Positions 16,853 to 26,092 of a stretch of DNA of 64,000 nt are shown here, piece by piece. Every line of letters begins with the position of its first letter. The stretch's first letter is position 1. The position numbers and the translations under genes are program-made. Under the pieces are notes generated by a model. The model was not told the origin of the DNA. It did no database searches and worked only from the letters and a program-made list of their open reading frames with translations. Location: positions 62,001 through 126,000 of the forward strand of contig NZ_VWWV01000006.1 in NCBI RefSeq assembly GCF_011752815.1, in the 5' to 3' direction. The DNA is from Enterobacter sp. Cy-643 (GTDB taxonomy: Bacteria; Pseudomonadota; Gammaproteobacteria; Enterobacterales; Enterobacteriaceae).

Positions 16853-17479
16853 CTATTTTATCGTCCAGGCATCACTAAACTGTTCGCCGCTGAAAAGCTC
16901 AGACAGCCCGCTAATCTGCTTTAACCGCAGCACTTCGTCAGCATCCATTCCCAATTCAGTGCCGATTTTTATATCATCCCAACCTAATCGGGAAAGGTCG
17001 CGAACAACATCGGACATCGCCGTTACCTGATGTTTTCCGCGTGCCCTGTTATGGCGGACCGTCACGGCGATACATTCGGCTTCGCCGCTGGATTCCAGGT
17101 TAACCACCGCAATCGGAAGAAAACCGTTAATTCTCTTTTTTGCCACTGGCGATGTTTTTCCCACCAGATGCCGGTGAAACCCATCCACAACCTGAAACTT
17201 ATCTTTCAGCGGTGTCACCACAATCGGCTGAGTGAAACCATCTGTCTCGATTGAAAGCTGTAACAAGCTGCGCTCAACGGGCGCCATAACGTTAGGATTA
17301 TAATCATTGGCCATAACCTCTCCCTCACGCACCCAAAGGACACAATCAACCGGCTCTTTTTTAAAAGGGCTGTGCTGATGCATAATTTTTTTGACTTCAT
17401 TTATTGCGGCCACTTTTGATTCATCCGACTCGACGGAAGAAAGATAATTATTCAGTTGTTCTAATAGTGCATTAAGCAT
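16853..17479 (-). CDS. ibrB: ParB/Srx-domain protein, IbrB-like
   Basis: A 208-residue protein with a ParB/sulfiredoxin-type N-terminal domain (about 45-150), including FTQPIVVTPLKDKFQVVDG and the motif DGFHRHL, followed by a helix-turn-helix-like segment (LGWDDIKIGTELGMDADEVLRLKQISG). This layout, paired with an upstream PAPS-reductase-like gene, matches IbrB, described as an activator of immunoglobulin-binding prophage genes in E. coli. The ATG at 17479 overlaps the ibrA stop (TGATG) behind GGGGGA; a GTG at 17494 is also possible. No partition ParA is near, so a plasmid-type role is unlikely. Confidence 0.78.
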   Translation of the reverse strand: MLNALLEQLNNYLSSVESDESKVAAINEVKKIMHQHSPFKKEPVDCVLWVREGEVMANDYNPNVMAPVERSLLQLSIETDGFTQPIVVTPLKDKFQVVDGFHRHLVGKTSPVAKKRINGFLPIAVVNLESSGEAECIAVTVRHNRARGKHQVTAMSDVVRDLSRLGWDDIKIGTELGMDADEVLRLKQISGLSELFSGEQFSDAWTIK

Positions 17480-18699
17480 CAGAAAATCCCCCACATTTGC
17501 CTTTTCTTTTGTATCCGTTCGAGGTAGCGGTTGTAGTGCTGTGGCTTATTAGGGCTAAAGGAGAGCGACCGGCACCAAAAGTCATTCTTCAATATCGTCT
17601 TACATATCCTTCGCCACGACGGTATATCCTTCGATCCTGAATCTTTATCCTGCTCATCAGGAATATTTTCTGGAAACTCTCGTTCTCTATACCATTTTAA
17701 ATAAATGGCAATTTTATTCTTGTAATGCTCCGCTGTTTTTTCCGGCATCGATGCCAGTAAAAACATGGCGTACTCTTGCCAGGTTAAATGGCTCGGTTTT
17801 GTGATGCTAGTATTGCGGGCATAGAAAGAACCGCTCTGATGCGCATAAATAGCGCCGCTGTTGGCGCCAGCCACGCGCATGCATACCCGAGACCAGGTTT
17901 CCGGCTCCAGAATATGGTAGAGCCAAAGCCCACGGCGCGCCTCCGGGCCAAAAGGTTCACACACCCTCATCGCTTTCATAGGGACACCGGCGCGATACAT
18001 CAGGTCATAAAGCGGATTCCCGGCAGCTTTGTATTTGCCGTTAAAAATCCAGATATCCTGTACCTTCCAGTCGTACAAAGGATAAGCGACACAAAAATTC
18101 CCCTCCCGGCTGGCCGTAGTCCAGGGCTTATCATCGGCATAGCGCGTTTTTCTTTGTGAAGCCAGCGCTAAAAAACGGTTGAGGGATTCGTCGGCCCGGA
18201 TGCCGGTTAACGTGGCCAGACCTTTATCGCCGGAAAGCCAGCGCGAGAACGCAGGCATAAACTCTTCAAAGGTCATGCCATAGCGATAGAAGGGGAAGAA
18301 GTTTGGATCGGTAATGGCGTCTTCCGGCGGCTGGCGAACCCATTCCACGCCCTCCTCCCAGCAAATCCATTCCGGCTGAGCCTGTGAAACCCCGTTCACC
18401 GTGGTTAGCGGCAAAGCGACCCAGTAAAAATGCCCAACGATATCGTCATATTGCTGCCTGAGCCGCGATACATGGTCGATGGTATACTGAAACTGAACCT
18501 CCCAGTCGATAAATAGCACGTCAAACTGGCGCTCCCGGCGGCGAGCGATTTCAGCCACAAGGTGAAAAAGCACGCTGGAATCCTTTCCACCGGAAAAAGA
18601 GACGCAGATCTGATCAAAGGTATCGAATACCCAATCAATTCTCTTTTTAGAAGCATTAAGAACATTTTCATCAAGAATGATTTTTTTATCTTTTCTCAC
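17479..18699 (-). CDS. ibrA: PAPS reductase-like PP-loop protein, IbrA-like
   Basis: A 406-residue protein with an adenine nucleotide alpha-hydrolase fold. The PP-loop is SGGKDS at 36-41, and FIDWEVQFQYT and GIRADESLNRF are typical of the DUF3440/PAPS-reductase-like family to which IbrA belongs. The C-terminal 150 residues are rich in tryptophan, histidine and basic residues. Start is a GTG with AGGGAG five bases upstream. Operon with ibrB. The biochemical activity of IbrA is not established. DndC of DNA phosphorothioation shares the PP-loop fold, so a nucleic-acid-related role is possible but unproven here. Codon use and AT content suggest transfer. Confidence 0.8.
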   Translation of the reverse strand: MRKDKKIILDENVLNASKKRIDWVFDTFDQICVSFSGGKDSSVLFHLVAEIARRRERQFDVLFIDWEVQFQYTIDHVSRLRQQYDDIVGHFYWVALPLTTVNGVSQAQPEWICWEEGVEWVRQPPEDAITDPNFFPFYRYGMTFEEFMPAFSRWLSGDKGLATLTGIRADESLNRFLALASQRKTRYADDKPWTTASREGNFCVAYPLYDWKVQDIWIFNGKYKAAGNPLYDLMYRAGVPMKAMRVCEPFGPEARRGLWLYHILEPETWSRVCMRVAGANSGAIYAHQSGSFYARNTSITKPSHLTWQEYAMFLLASMPEKTAEHYKNKIAIYLKWYREREFPENIPDEQDKDSGSKDIPSWRRICKTILKNDFWCRSLSFSPNKPQHYNRYLERIQKKRQMWGIF

Positions 18700-19212
18700 A
18701 AAAACTCCCTTTTACTGCTGTCTCAACATGACTACGACAGCAAAATCCCTGCATTTCGTTCAATCCACCCAGGATATCTTAGCGCGCCAGCCTGGTAATA
18801 TCCTCCACCAGGAAAACCACTCTACTCAGGATAAAACATTTATATAAATTATGATTCACATAATTTATATAAATGCCATCAATACCGCAGTGCAATTATG
18901 TTATATCCAGCCTCAACCCCAAACAATAAAAATTTAAAATCATTAAGAAAAAACCGTAATTAATTGAATTACCTACATTTAAAATGGGAACAAAAAGCAC
19001 ATCAACAAAAAATCAAAGAAGCCCCATCTACAGCCTGGCGTTAATTTGATTAAAATAATCGTAGATTAATAAAATGGATAACCACGATAGAAATAAGAAA
19101 TAGCGCAGGCTATGCCGAAACAGAATAGATGAACTACCGTGGTATAAGCAGACGATTTGCCCGGAACGAAACAGCATCCGGGCCATCTACTCATCCTTAG
19201 GCCGCTAAACCG
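18700..19212. other. AT-rich spacer between ibrA and gss
   Basis: 513 bases, strongly AT-rich, with no open frame worth calling. Apart from a perfect inverted repeat (listed separately) it contains a GCCCGGA/TCCGGGC hairpin at 19159-19183, 30 bases after the gss stop, that could weakly terminate gss transcription. It must also hold the ibrA promoter. No copy of the tRNA-Phe tail or other attachment-site repeat was found in it. Confidence 0.6.
18837..18875. repeat. Perfect 17-bp inverted repeat upstream of ibrA
   Basis: CATTTATATAAATTATG (18837-18853) and its exact reverse complement (18859-18875) are separated by ATTCA. It lies about 138 bases upstream of the ibrA start in an AT-rich spacer. 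It could be an operator for a dimeric regulator or a hairpin; there is no T tract making it a clear terminator. Confidence 0.75.
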
Positions 19213-21075
19213 CTAACTGTCTTTCACCACAATCAGCGGCTCGATATCGCTCTCTTTTTTAATCACCAGCGAATCATCCCCACGCAGGCAAGTGCCGCCG
19301 TAGCTGCCGCCCACGGTAAAGGTGCAGACCTGGATGTATTTGCCATCCACCTTCGGCAGGCACCACAGCTGCTGATAGATGTTCTTGCGGTCAACAAACT
19401 TGCCGCTGGTTTTATCCAGCAGTTCATCGTGGTGGCTTATCAGATCGATATTGCTGCCGCAGCGCCCGGCAATCGGCTTCACCGCATAACCGGTTTTTGC
19501 CAGCAGGTCGTTCACCTCAAAATCCGTATCCAGCAGGTAACGATGGTTCGGGAAGAGCTGCCAGAGCACCGGCAGAATGGCTTTATTGCCGGGGATCACC
19601 GTCCACAGCGGCTCAAACACCAGCACTTCCGGGCGAAGTAAGACGTCAATCAGGCGTACTTCTCCCTGCGGATGGCCGGTGCGGATTGGCACTGCGGCAT
19701 ATTCGGTTTCGCTAACCTCACGAATTTGCTCAATCGCCGTTTCCCATGCCCAGGTTTTCCAGACGCAGTTTACCGCCCGCCCCTCATTATCAATAAGCTG
19801 CCCTGCACTATCCCAGCTTAACTCGCCCAGCCCGTGCAATATTTTGGTGTCAAACCCGGCCTGCATCAGTGAGCGCTGCATAAACAGTGCGTGGTAATCC
19901 TCCTCAGCGTCATTGTCCTGCATGATGTGGACAAACGGCCGGGCGCTGCTGTGCTTCCAGGCTCCGGTAAGTTCCCCCAATAACCCTTCCGCCGGATTAT
20001 GTCCGGTGCCACGGTATCCCGTCTTAACCCACTCCTCAAGGATCAGCCCGCTCTCGGTGTGGCAGGAGGCAGAATCGGCGTTGTATTCGTACACCTTCAG
20101 CCCACGCTCATCCATGCAAAAATCCATGCGGCCGCTGACCATCTGATGGCGGCGCCACTGCCAGGAAAGCCTCAGACGCGGCCAGAGAATTTTGGGGATA
20201 TCAAAAAGCGCCAGCAGATTGTCGTCTTTCAGCACTTTATCCGTGGCGTGCAGGTACATCAGGTGCAGCTCATTGGTGGCCTTGATCAGCTCCTGCTCGG
20301 CACTTTCCGTAATGGTGAAATACTGGCAGGGATCTTTATTAATAAAGTGGCCATTAGCCCGTATATAGGCCTGCTGGAGCTCATCTTTTTCATTCAGCCA
20401 TTTGCCGTCAAACTGGCGCTTATTGGCCAGGCGGGCCCCGCCAATTTTTAGCGCTTCACCGCCGATGTCTGGCTGTGGCTCGCTGTGGGTCGTCTCCTCG
20501 GTCTGAATCATCCAGCCAAGAATCGACGTGTCGGCAAACGTATCCTGCAGCGTGTAGCGACCCTCGTGCTCAACCAGAGTTAGCTCGCGCGTCCACTGCT
20601 GCCCGGCCGGTAACGGTGCATGAATCACATTCTGCTCGGCAACGCGTACTTTATTGCCGATAAGCTGAGTGATCACCGCAACATGGCCGGTTTCATGAAA
20701 CTCACCGCCCTTCTGCCAGATAAGCAGCGCGCCGGCTTCCGGCGCCCGTTTTGAGCCATTCGCAAAGGCCTGAAGCGGCAAGATATTGTCGTTCACCACC
20801 TGGCGTAAAAAGCGCAGCGAGAAGATTTCCCACGCCATATGAACGTCGGTAAAGACAAAGCCGTAGTTTAAGAAGAGGAAGCGGCGCGCAAACTCTACGC
20901 ACTGCCATTTGTGGCCCATGTATTCGTTGCCGATGTAGCTGCGGAACTCAGCGTCTTCGGGATAATTTTTCGGGTCGAGGCTGCCGTAATTAGAGGAGTA
21001 AATCGCTACGCCACCCGGGGCATAGCCCAGAAGTGTACCGAAGGGCGAATCGTTGTCTGGTGTTCCTGTATGCAT
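19213..21075 (-). CDS. gss: Bifunctional glutathionylspermidine synthetase/amidase
   Basis: Conjugates glutathione to spermidine with ATP, and in its other domain hydrolyses the product. 620 residues, co-linear with E. coli Gss. The N-terminal CHAP amidase (1-200) has catalytic C59 in GHKWQCVEF and histidine in FHETGHVAVIT. The C-terminal ATP-grasp synthetase (about 205-615) contains MDFCMDERGLKVYEYNADS, NCVWKTWAWE and PIAGRCGSNIDL. It stands alone; speC, another polyamine gene, lies 4 kb away beyond the accessory patch. Confidence 0.96.
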   Translation of the reverse strand: MHTGTPDNDSPFGTLLGYAPGGVAIYSSNYGSLDPKNYPEDAEFRSYIGNEYMGHKWQCVEFARRFLFLNYGFVFTDVHMAWEIFSLRFLRQVVNDNILPLQAFANGSKRAPEAGALLIWQKGGEFHETGHVAVITQLIGNKVRVAEQNVIHAPLPAGQQWTRELTLVEHEGRYTLQDTFADTSILGWMIQTEETTHSEPQPDIGGEALKIGGARLANKRQFDGKWLNEKDELQQAYIRANGHFINKDPCQYFTITESAEQELIKATNELHLMYLHATDKVLKDDNLLALFDIPKILWPRLRLSWQWRRHQMVSGRMDFCMDERGLKVYEYNADSASCHTESGLILEEWVKTGYRGTGHNPAEGLLGELTGAWKHSSARPFVHIMQDNDAEEDYHALFMQRSLMQAGFDTKILHGLGELSWDSAGQLIDNEGRAVNCVWKTWAWETAIEQIREVSETEYAAVPIRTGHPQGEVRLIDVLLRPEVLVFEPLWTVIPGNKAILPVLWQLFPNHRYLLDTDFEVNDLLAKTGYAVKPIAGRCGSNIDLISHHDELLDKTSGKFVDRKNIYQQLWCLPKVDGKYIQVCTFTVGGSYGGTCLRGDDSLVIKKESDIEPLIVVKDS

Positions 21076-21226
21076 GTGTCCAACCTAAATCAGGCAGGCG
21101 GCAAAGGTCACGCGGATTGTCGTCTGCACGTTAAAATTAACCTGACAGAGAAGTCATCATACACCTCTGCCCGGCATTATGTGCAGTAGCGCTTCGCTTA
21201 AACAAAGTGCGTTTTGCCCAAAGAAA

Positions 21227-21250
21227 AAGGCCGCCTCATTGGGCAGCCTT
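21227..21250 (-). terminator. Terminator after iolB
   Basis: On the minus strand, AAGGCTGCC pairs with GGCGGCCTT (one G-U pair) around CAATGA and is followed by TTTCTTT, 19 bases past the iolB stop. This ends the inositol operon ahead of gss. Confidence 0.75.
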
Positions 21251-21268
21251 TGTTGGTCGGTTTATTCG

Positions 21269-22093
21269 TTACTTCTGCTGAGCGCCGTACTCGCTGCCGT
21301 TAACCCAGGCGTGATCCTTCTCCCAGGTAAACATCCATTTCCGTACCGGCCCCGCCATCACGTTCAGGTAATAGCTGTCGTACCCGGCCATCGTCGCCAC
21401 CGGGTGGTAGCCTTTCGGCACTTTCACTACGTCTTTGTCGTACACCGCCATGCACTCATCGAGCGCGCGGTCGTCGGTGTAAACGCGCTGCAAACAGAAC
21501 CCCTGCGGCGGGTTGAGCCGGTGATAATAGGTCTCTTCGAGATAGGTCTCATTGGGCGGATTATCGGTATCGTGCTTGTGGCTCGGGTACGAGCTGGTGC
21601 AGCCTTCATTGGTGTACACCTCCACCACCAGCAGGCTGTCGGCGGGCTTATCCTCCGGCAGAATATTGTGGACATAGCGCTGGTTGTGGCCTTTGCCGCG
21701 CGCCTCGGCATCAATATCCTGCGGGGCAATCAACCGCGTGGCATAAGTCCCCTTACCCGGCGCGGCGCAAACGGCCAGTTCGAGCGCGGTGAGCGCCTGA
21801 ACCTTGACCGCCTCGCCGGACGTCACGTACACAGCCCAGGGTTTACGGCGCTCAAACGGGCTCATGCGGTCGCCTATTTCAGGGAAGCGAGCGAGCGGCG
21901 TGTCCACCGTCGCACGCCCTGCGACCAGCACCAGGCAGCGCTCTTCTTCCACGGCGGGCAGTTCCAGAACCTGCCCTTCCTGAAGCTGATAAGCGGCAAA
22001 TCCCACGTAGCCCCAGCCCGCGTTTTCCGGCGTGACGTACTGCGTCTGCCCCTGCGCGTCCGGCTGCTGCCAGCGGGAAAGTAATTCGGCCAT
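21269..22093 (-). CDS. iolB: 5-deoxy-glucuronate isomerase IolB
   Basis: Isomerises 5-deoxy-D-glucuronate to 2-deoxy-5-keto-D-gluconate in myo-inositol breakdown. 274 residues, the normal length. A bicupin of the KduI/IolB family; metal-binding histidines are in the segments YPSHKHDTDNPP and YHRLNPPQG, with the typical PKGYHPVATMAGYDSYYLNVMAG-like end (the stretch around 222-245). Last gene of an operon running iolG-ibpA-iatA-iatP-idh-iolC-iolE-iolB; 9 bases separate it from iolE and a terminator follows. Assignment is strong because all other iol steps are next to it. Confidence 0.95.
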   Translation of the reverse strand: MAELLSRWQQPDAQGQTQYVTPENAGWGYVGFAAYQLQEGQVLELPAVEEERCLVLVAGRATVDTPLARFPEIGDRMSPFERRKPWAVYVTSGEAVKVQALTALELAVCAAPGKGTYATRLIAPQDIDAEARGKGHNQRYVHNILPEDKPADSLLVVEVYTNEGCTSSYPSHKHDTDNPPNETYLEETYYHRLNPPQGFCLQRVYTDDRALDECMAVYDKDVVKVPKGYHPVATMAGYDSYYLNVMAGPVRKWMFTWEKDHAWVNGSEYGAQQK

Positions 22094-22102
22094 GCTCCCT
22101 CC

Positions 22103-22993
22103 TTATATCAGCCCGGCTTCGCGAGCAAAACGGCTCAGGTTAGCGTGGCCCAGACGTGCGTAGGTCATCGGGTGCGCCACCGCCGGATCCTGCTCGGCCT
22201 CAACAACCAGCCAGCCCTGATAGCCGTGTTTTTTCAGCAACGCCATGATCGGCGGATAGTTCACGCAGCCATCGCCCGGCACGGTAAACACGCCGCTCAG
22301 GACCGCATCCAGGAAGCTGGTTTTGCGGTTTTTCACATCCGCCAGCACGCCAGCGCGCACGTCTTTGCAATGCACGTGGTTAATACGCGAGATCCAGCGC
22401 TCGGCCACCGCCAGCGGATCGGCCCCCGCGAAAGTCAGGTGCCCGGTGTCCAGCAGCAGCCCGACTTCCGGCCCGGTGTGAACCATCAAATTATTCACGT
22501 CATCCGCGCTCTCAATCACCGTTCCCATATGGTGGTGATAGGCAATTTGCACGCCCTGTTGCTGGGTATAACGGGCGAATGCGGTAAGCTTTTCGCCGTA
22601 TTCCTGCCAGCGATCGGCCGGAAAACGGGGCCGTAAATGCACCGGGGTTTGCTGCTCCCCGTGAATGCAGTGGGTGACTTCGGCAAACACCAACACCTTC
22701 GCCCCCAGCTCGCGCAGCAGCGTCAGATGCGGCTGCACGGCCTCAATTTCCTGCTCAACGGAGCGCTCAAGCAGGCGGCCGGAATACCAGCCGGAGACCA
22801 GCTTCAAATCATGCTTATCGAGAATCGGCCCCAGCACGCCGGCCTCTCGCGGGAACTTATTCCCCAGCTCAAAACCTTCAAACCCGGCCTCTTTCCCTTC
22901 GCTCAGACAGGTTTCCAGCGGCGTGTCGGCGCCCAAAGAAGGCAGATCGTCATTGGTCCAGGTCAGCGGGTTAATGCCTAAATGCACGGTCAT
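22103..22993 (-). CDS. iolE: Myo-inosose-2 dehydratase IolE
   Basis: Dehydrates 2-keto-myo-inositol to 3D-(3,5/4)-trihydroxycyclohexane-1,2-dione. 296 residues, a xylose-isomerase-like TIM barrel (AP endonuclease family 2). Family segments are visible: GINPLTWTNDDLPSLG at the start, ETCLSEGKEAGFEGFELGNKFP (about 27-48), YHHHMGTVIES with metal and substrate ligands, LLLDTGHLTFAG, HCKDVR, and WLVVEAEQDP near the end. The substrate is supported by position between iolC and iolB, each about 10 bases away on the same strand. Confidence 0.95.
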   Translation of the reverse strand: MTVHLGINPLTWTNDDLPSLGADTPLETCLSEGKEAGFEGFELGNKFPREAGVLGPILDKHDLKLVSGWYSGRLLERSVEQEIEAVQPHLTLLRELGAKVLVFAEVTHCIHGEQQTPVHLRPRFPADRWQEYGEKLTAFARYTQQQGVQIAYHHHMGTVIESADDVNNLMVHTGPEVGLLLDTGHLTFAGADPLAVAERWISRINHVHCKDVRAGVLADVKNRKTSFLDAVLSGVFTVPGDGCVNYPPIMALLKKHGYQGWLVVEAEQDPAVAHPMTYARLGHANLSRFAREAGLI

Positions 22994-23003
22994 AATGCTC
23001 TCC

Positions 23004-24917
23004 TTATTGTTTATGCTGGCCGCGCTCGCGCCACAGGGCGATCAGCCGCAGGTAATTGTCACGAATGCGCGCCACCAGCTGCGCATCGTCGATATCGCGT
23101 TTTAACCAGGCCTGCGAGGCTTCGCCAAACAGCGTGCGCCCTACCGCAAAGCCTTTCACAATCGGGTAATTAGCGGCAGCGTTGAAGCCTTCACGCAGCA
23201 CCTCTATCGGGGCATCCAGGCCGAGAATCACCACGCCGCGGCAGTGAGGATCCCGTTTTTCAACCAGCTCGCTCATGGCCGCCCAGCCAGCGCTGCTCAG
23301 CGGCGGCAGCTTCCACCAGTCCGGGTAGATACCAAGGTTGTAGAAGCGGGAAACGGCTCTGAGATAAAGCTCGTCGCTGCGCGGCATATCCGCCGGCAGA
23401 ATAACTTCCAGCAGCAGCTCATGGCCCGACTGGCAGCAGGCGCGGTACACTTCAGCAATCTTCTGTTCCTGTTCCAGGCGCAGCGCGTGGGCGTCTTCCG
23501 GGTGGAAAAAGACCAGGCACTTAACGATGTGCTCCTGCGGCCAGCTAATCAGCTGCGAGCCGATGTTGCCATGTTCCATTTCCAGCGGACGCGACCCCGG
23601 CAGCTCAATCGGGCGGCCAATCCACCAGCCTTCACCGGTGATGGAATTTAGCGCGTCCAGGCCGAAGGTGCCGTCGCACAACAGCCCGGCCTTACCCTCC
23701 AGTTCAGCACGCTGAGCGGCTTCACGACTGGCTTGCAGAATCAGCTGTTTCAACACCGGAATACGGCGTAAATCTGCGCCGCTTTTCAGCGCCATCTCCT
23801 CCAGCTGGCTGCGGTGATCGAACGCCATCACGCAGAGTTCCGGCCACTGGCGTCGACGCGTGGTGACGCGGTGCAGGTGATTCAGGCGTGCGTCGAGATC
23901 CGGGCGAGGTACCTGATGTTCACGCGAAAGGTAATCATCCAGCTCGATTTTGCTCGGCATCGCCGGGGCGCAGCCGTGGCGTGAAACCACCAGTGCGCCG
24001 CAGGCATTGGCATAACGACAGGCCTGCTCCCAGCCTTCGTCATTGAGGTAACCACGCAGCAGGCCGGACATGAACGCATCCCCCGCGCCCAGCACGTTAA
24101 GCACTTCCACGCGCACGCCGCTGACGTTTATTCCGCCATCCAGCGAGTCAGGGATCAGCCCAAGGAACACGGAGCAACCTTGCGCGCCTCGCTTACAAAC
24201 CAGCGTTGCTTCGCTGTTCTGACGCACTTTTTTCAGCGCCGCCAGCGTGTCGGTTGACCCACCGGCAATGTGGAACTCTTCTTCGGTGCCGACAATCACA
24301 TCAAAAAGATGCAGGACAGATTGCAGCTGATTTGTGACCTGTCCGGCTTCAACAAAGCGCGTCTCGCCGTCGCCAAGGGACGTCAGCCCCCACAGCACCG
24401 GGCGATAATCAATATCCAGCACGGTACGTACATCGTTCCGACGGGCATAGCTCAGCGCGGTCAGCACCGCCTCGCGGGTACGCGGATTTGAGAGGTGCGT
24501 GCCGGTAATCGCCAGACAGCGTGCGGAGGCAATGTACTCTTCACTGAAATCATCCGCCGTAATCGCCATATCCGCGCAGTTGTCGCGGTAAAAAATCAGC
24601 GGGAAAGTGTCGCGATCTTTGATGCCCAGCAGCACCAGTGCGGTCAGCCGCTCTTTATCGGTGATTAAATGGCTGGTGTCGCAGCCAACCTGGCTAAGTT
24701 CTTCGCGCAGAAAGCGCCCCATGTGCTCGTCGCCAACGCGCGCCAGCATGGAAGATTTCAGCCCTTGCCGGGCTGTGCCATAGGCCACATTGCCGGACGA
24801 ACCGCCAAGGTAACGGGCGAAGCTGCTGGCATCTTCCAGCCGCGCACCAATCTGCTGGCTGTAGAGATCTACCGCGACCCGCCCCATGCAAATCAGATCC
24901 AACTGCTTTTCTTTCAT
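23004..24917 (-). CDS. iolC: 5-dehydro-2-deoxygluconokinase IolC fused to DUF2090
   Basis: Phosphorylates 2-deoxy-5-keto-gluconate with ATP. 637 residues in two parts. Residues 1-335 form a PfkB/ribokinase-type kinase, with the N-terminal GGSSGNVAYGTARQGL motif and the catalytic GAGDAFMSGLL motif. Residues about 345-637 form a DUF2090 domain, a TIM barrel related to class I aldolases (FDHRSQLEEMA, LLCDGTFGLDALN, VKGFAVGRTLFG). In enterobacteria this fused form is usual, and the DUF2090 half is proposed to cleave the product in place of IolJ. No separate iolJ is present in this window, which fits that proposal. Confidence 0.93.
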   Translation of the reverse strand: MKEKQLDLICMGRVAVDLYSQQIGARLEDASSFARYLGGSSGNVAYGTARQGLKSSMLARVGDEHMGRFLREELSQVGCDTSHLITDKERLTALVLLGIKDRDTFPLIFYRDNCADMAITADDFSEEYIASARCLAITGTHLSNPRTREAVLTALSYARRNDVRTVLDIDYRPVLWGLTSLGDGETRFVEAGQVTNQLQSVLHLFDVIVGTEEEFHIAGGSTDTLAALKKVRQNSEATLVCKRGAQGCSVFLGLIPDSLDGGINVSGVRVEVLNVLGAGDAFMSGLLRGYLNDEGWEQACRYANACGALVVSRHGCAPAMPSKIELDDYLSREHQVPRPDLDARLNHLHRVTTRRRQWPELCVMAFDHRSQLEEMALKSGADLRRIPVLKQLILQASREAAQRAELEGKAGLLCDGTFGLDALNSITGEGWWIGRPIELPGSRPLEMEHGNIGSQLISWPQEHIVKCLVFFHPEDAHALRLEQEQKIAEVYRACCQSGHELLLEVILPADMPRSDELYLRAVSRFYNLGIYPDWWKLPPLSSAGWAAMSELVEKRDPHCRGVVILGLDAPIEVLREGFNAAANYPIVKGFAVGRTLFGEASQAWLKRDIDDAQLVARIRDNYLRLIALWRERGQHKQ

Positions 24918-24926
24918 GCTTCGTCC

Positions 24927-26060
24927 TCAGACAATGTCAGATACGTTGATCCAGCGCCCCTGCTGGTGAGACAGGGCGATAGCATCGAGAATGCGCGACA
25001 CCTTCCAGCCCTCTTCGAAGTCGGGCCACAGCGGGGCGTCCGCGGCAATGCCGTCGATCAGATCGCGCACTTCCACCGTTTTTTGATCGTTAAAGCCGAT
25101 GCCGTGCCCCGCGCCCATGCAAAACGAGCCGTAATCCGGGTGAGCCGGGCCAACCAGCAGCGTGCGGAACCCCTGGCGGCCTTCGGGATCGCTTTGCAGA
25201 TAAAGTTTCAGCTCCGCCATGCGTTCCTGAGTAAAACTCAGCGCGCCTTTCGTGCCGGTGATCGTCCAGGTCAGCCCCATTTTTCTGCCGCTGGCAACGC
25301 GTGATGTTTCGATCACGCCCTGAGCGCCACCTTCAAAACGCACCATCGCGTGGGCTTGATCTTCGTTTTCCACGGCGATCATCTCGCGGCTGCCGGCCGA
25401 AGCCGGGCGCTGCGGCACCACGATTTTCAGGTCGCCGCAGACCTCACGGATATCGCCGACCAGGTACTGCGCCATATTGACGATATGCGCCGCCAGATCC
25501 CCCAGCGCGCCCAGCCCGGCGGTTTCTTTGAAGCAGTGCCAGTGGATAGGCGAAAGCGGATCGGCCATATAGTCTTCATTGTGGGTGCCGTAGAAGTGGA
25601 TCACTTCCCCGATCTCACCGCGCGCAATGATCTGCTTTGCCAGCTGCGCCGTCGGGTTCTTCATGTAGTTGAAGCCCACCAACGTTTTAACACCGGCCAG
25701 ATCGGCGGCATCCACCATTAGCCGGGCATCGCGGGCGTTCAGCGCCAGCGGTTTCTCTGAATAAACGTGCTTGCCGTGGCGAATCGCCTCCAGCGCCATC
25801 TCTTTGTGCAGGTGGTTTGGGGAGCAAATGTCCACCACGTCAATGTTCGGGTCCGCCACCAGTTCGCGCCAGTCGCCGGTGGAACGATTAAAGCCAAATG
25901 CTGCAGCGCGTTTCGCCGCCAGCTCCGGCGTAACTTCCGCGACCATTTCGCGGACCAGTTCGCCCTGCAGGTCAAAGACCGTCGGCGCCTGCGCGTAGGC
26001 GATGGCGTGGGCTTTGCCGATGTAGCCGGTACCGATTAAACCAATTCTGACCTTTTTCAT
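24927..26060 (-). CDS. Gfo/Idh/MocA oxidoreductase, second inositol dehydrogenase
   Basis: A 377-residue NAD(P)-dependent dehydrogenase. N-terminal Rossmann motif GLIGTGYIGKAHA (about 6-18), the family motif EKPLA (around 107) and the catalytic segment GDLAAHIVNMAQYL mark the Gfo/Idh/MocA family. Inside an iol operon, such a second paralogue is usually assigned to another inositol isomer (scyllo- or D-chiro-inositol), but the substrate cannot be read from sequence. It is longer than IolG of this cluster and only distantly similar to it. 9 bases precede iolC; a REP doublet separates it from iatP upstream. Confidence 0.82.
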   Translation of the reverse strand: MKKVRIGLIGTGYIGKAHAIAYAQAPTVFDLQGELVREMVAEVTPELAAKRAAAFGFNRSTGDWRELVADPNIDVVDICSPNHLHKEMALEAIRHGKHVYSEKPLALNARDARLMVDAADLAGVKTLVGFNYMKNPTAQLAKQIIARGEIGEVIHFYGTHNEDYMADPLSPIHWHCFKETAGLGALGDLAAHIVNMAQYLVGDIREVCGDLKIVVPQRPASAGSREMIAVENEDQAHAMVRFEGGAQGVIETSRVASGRKMGLTWTITGTKGALSFTQERMAELKLYLQSDPEGRQGFRTLLVGPAHPDYGSFCMGAGHGIGFNDQKTVEVRDLIDGIAADAPLWPDFEEGWKVSRILDAIALSHQQGRWINVSDIV

Positions 26061-26092
26061 GTGTTGTTCCTGAAGTCGTGACCAGCTTTTGT

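Noticed and set aside
18700..19212. Attachment-site copy marking the right end of an island starting at tRNA-Phe
   Set aside because: No further copy of the 17-nt tRNA tail, and no integrase gene, is present between 16.1 and 21 kb, so island borders cannot be claimed.
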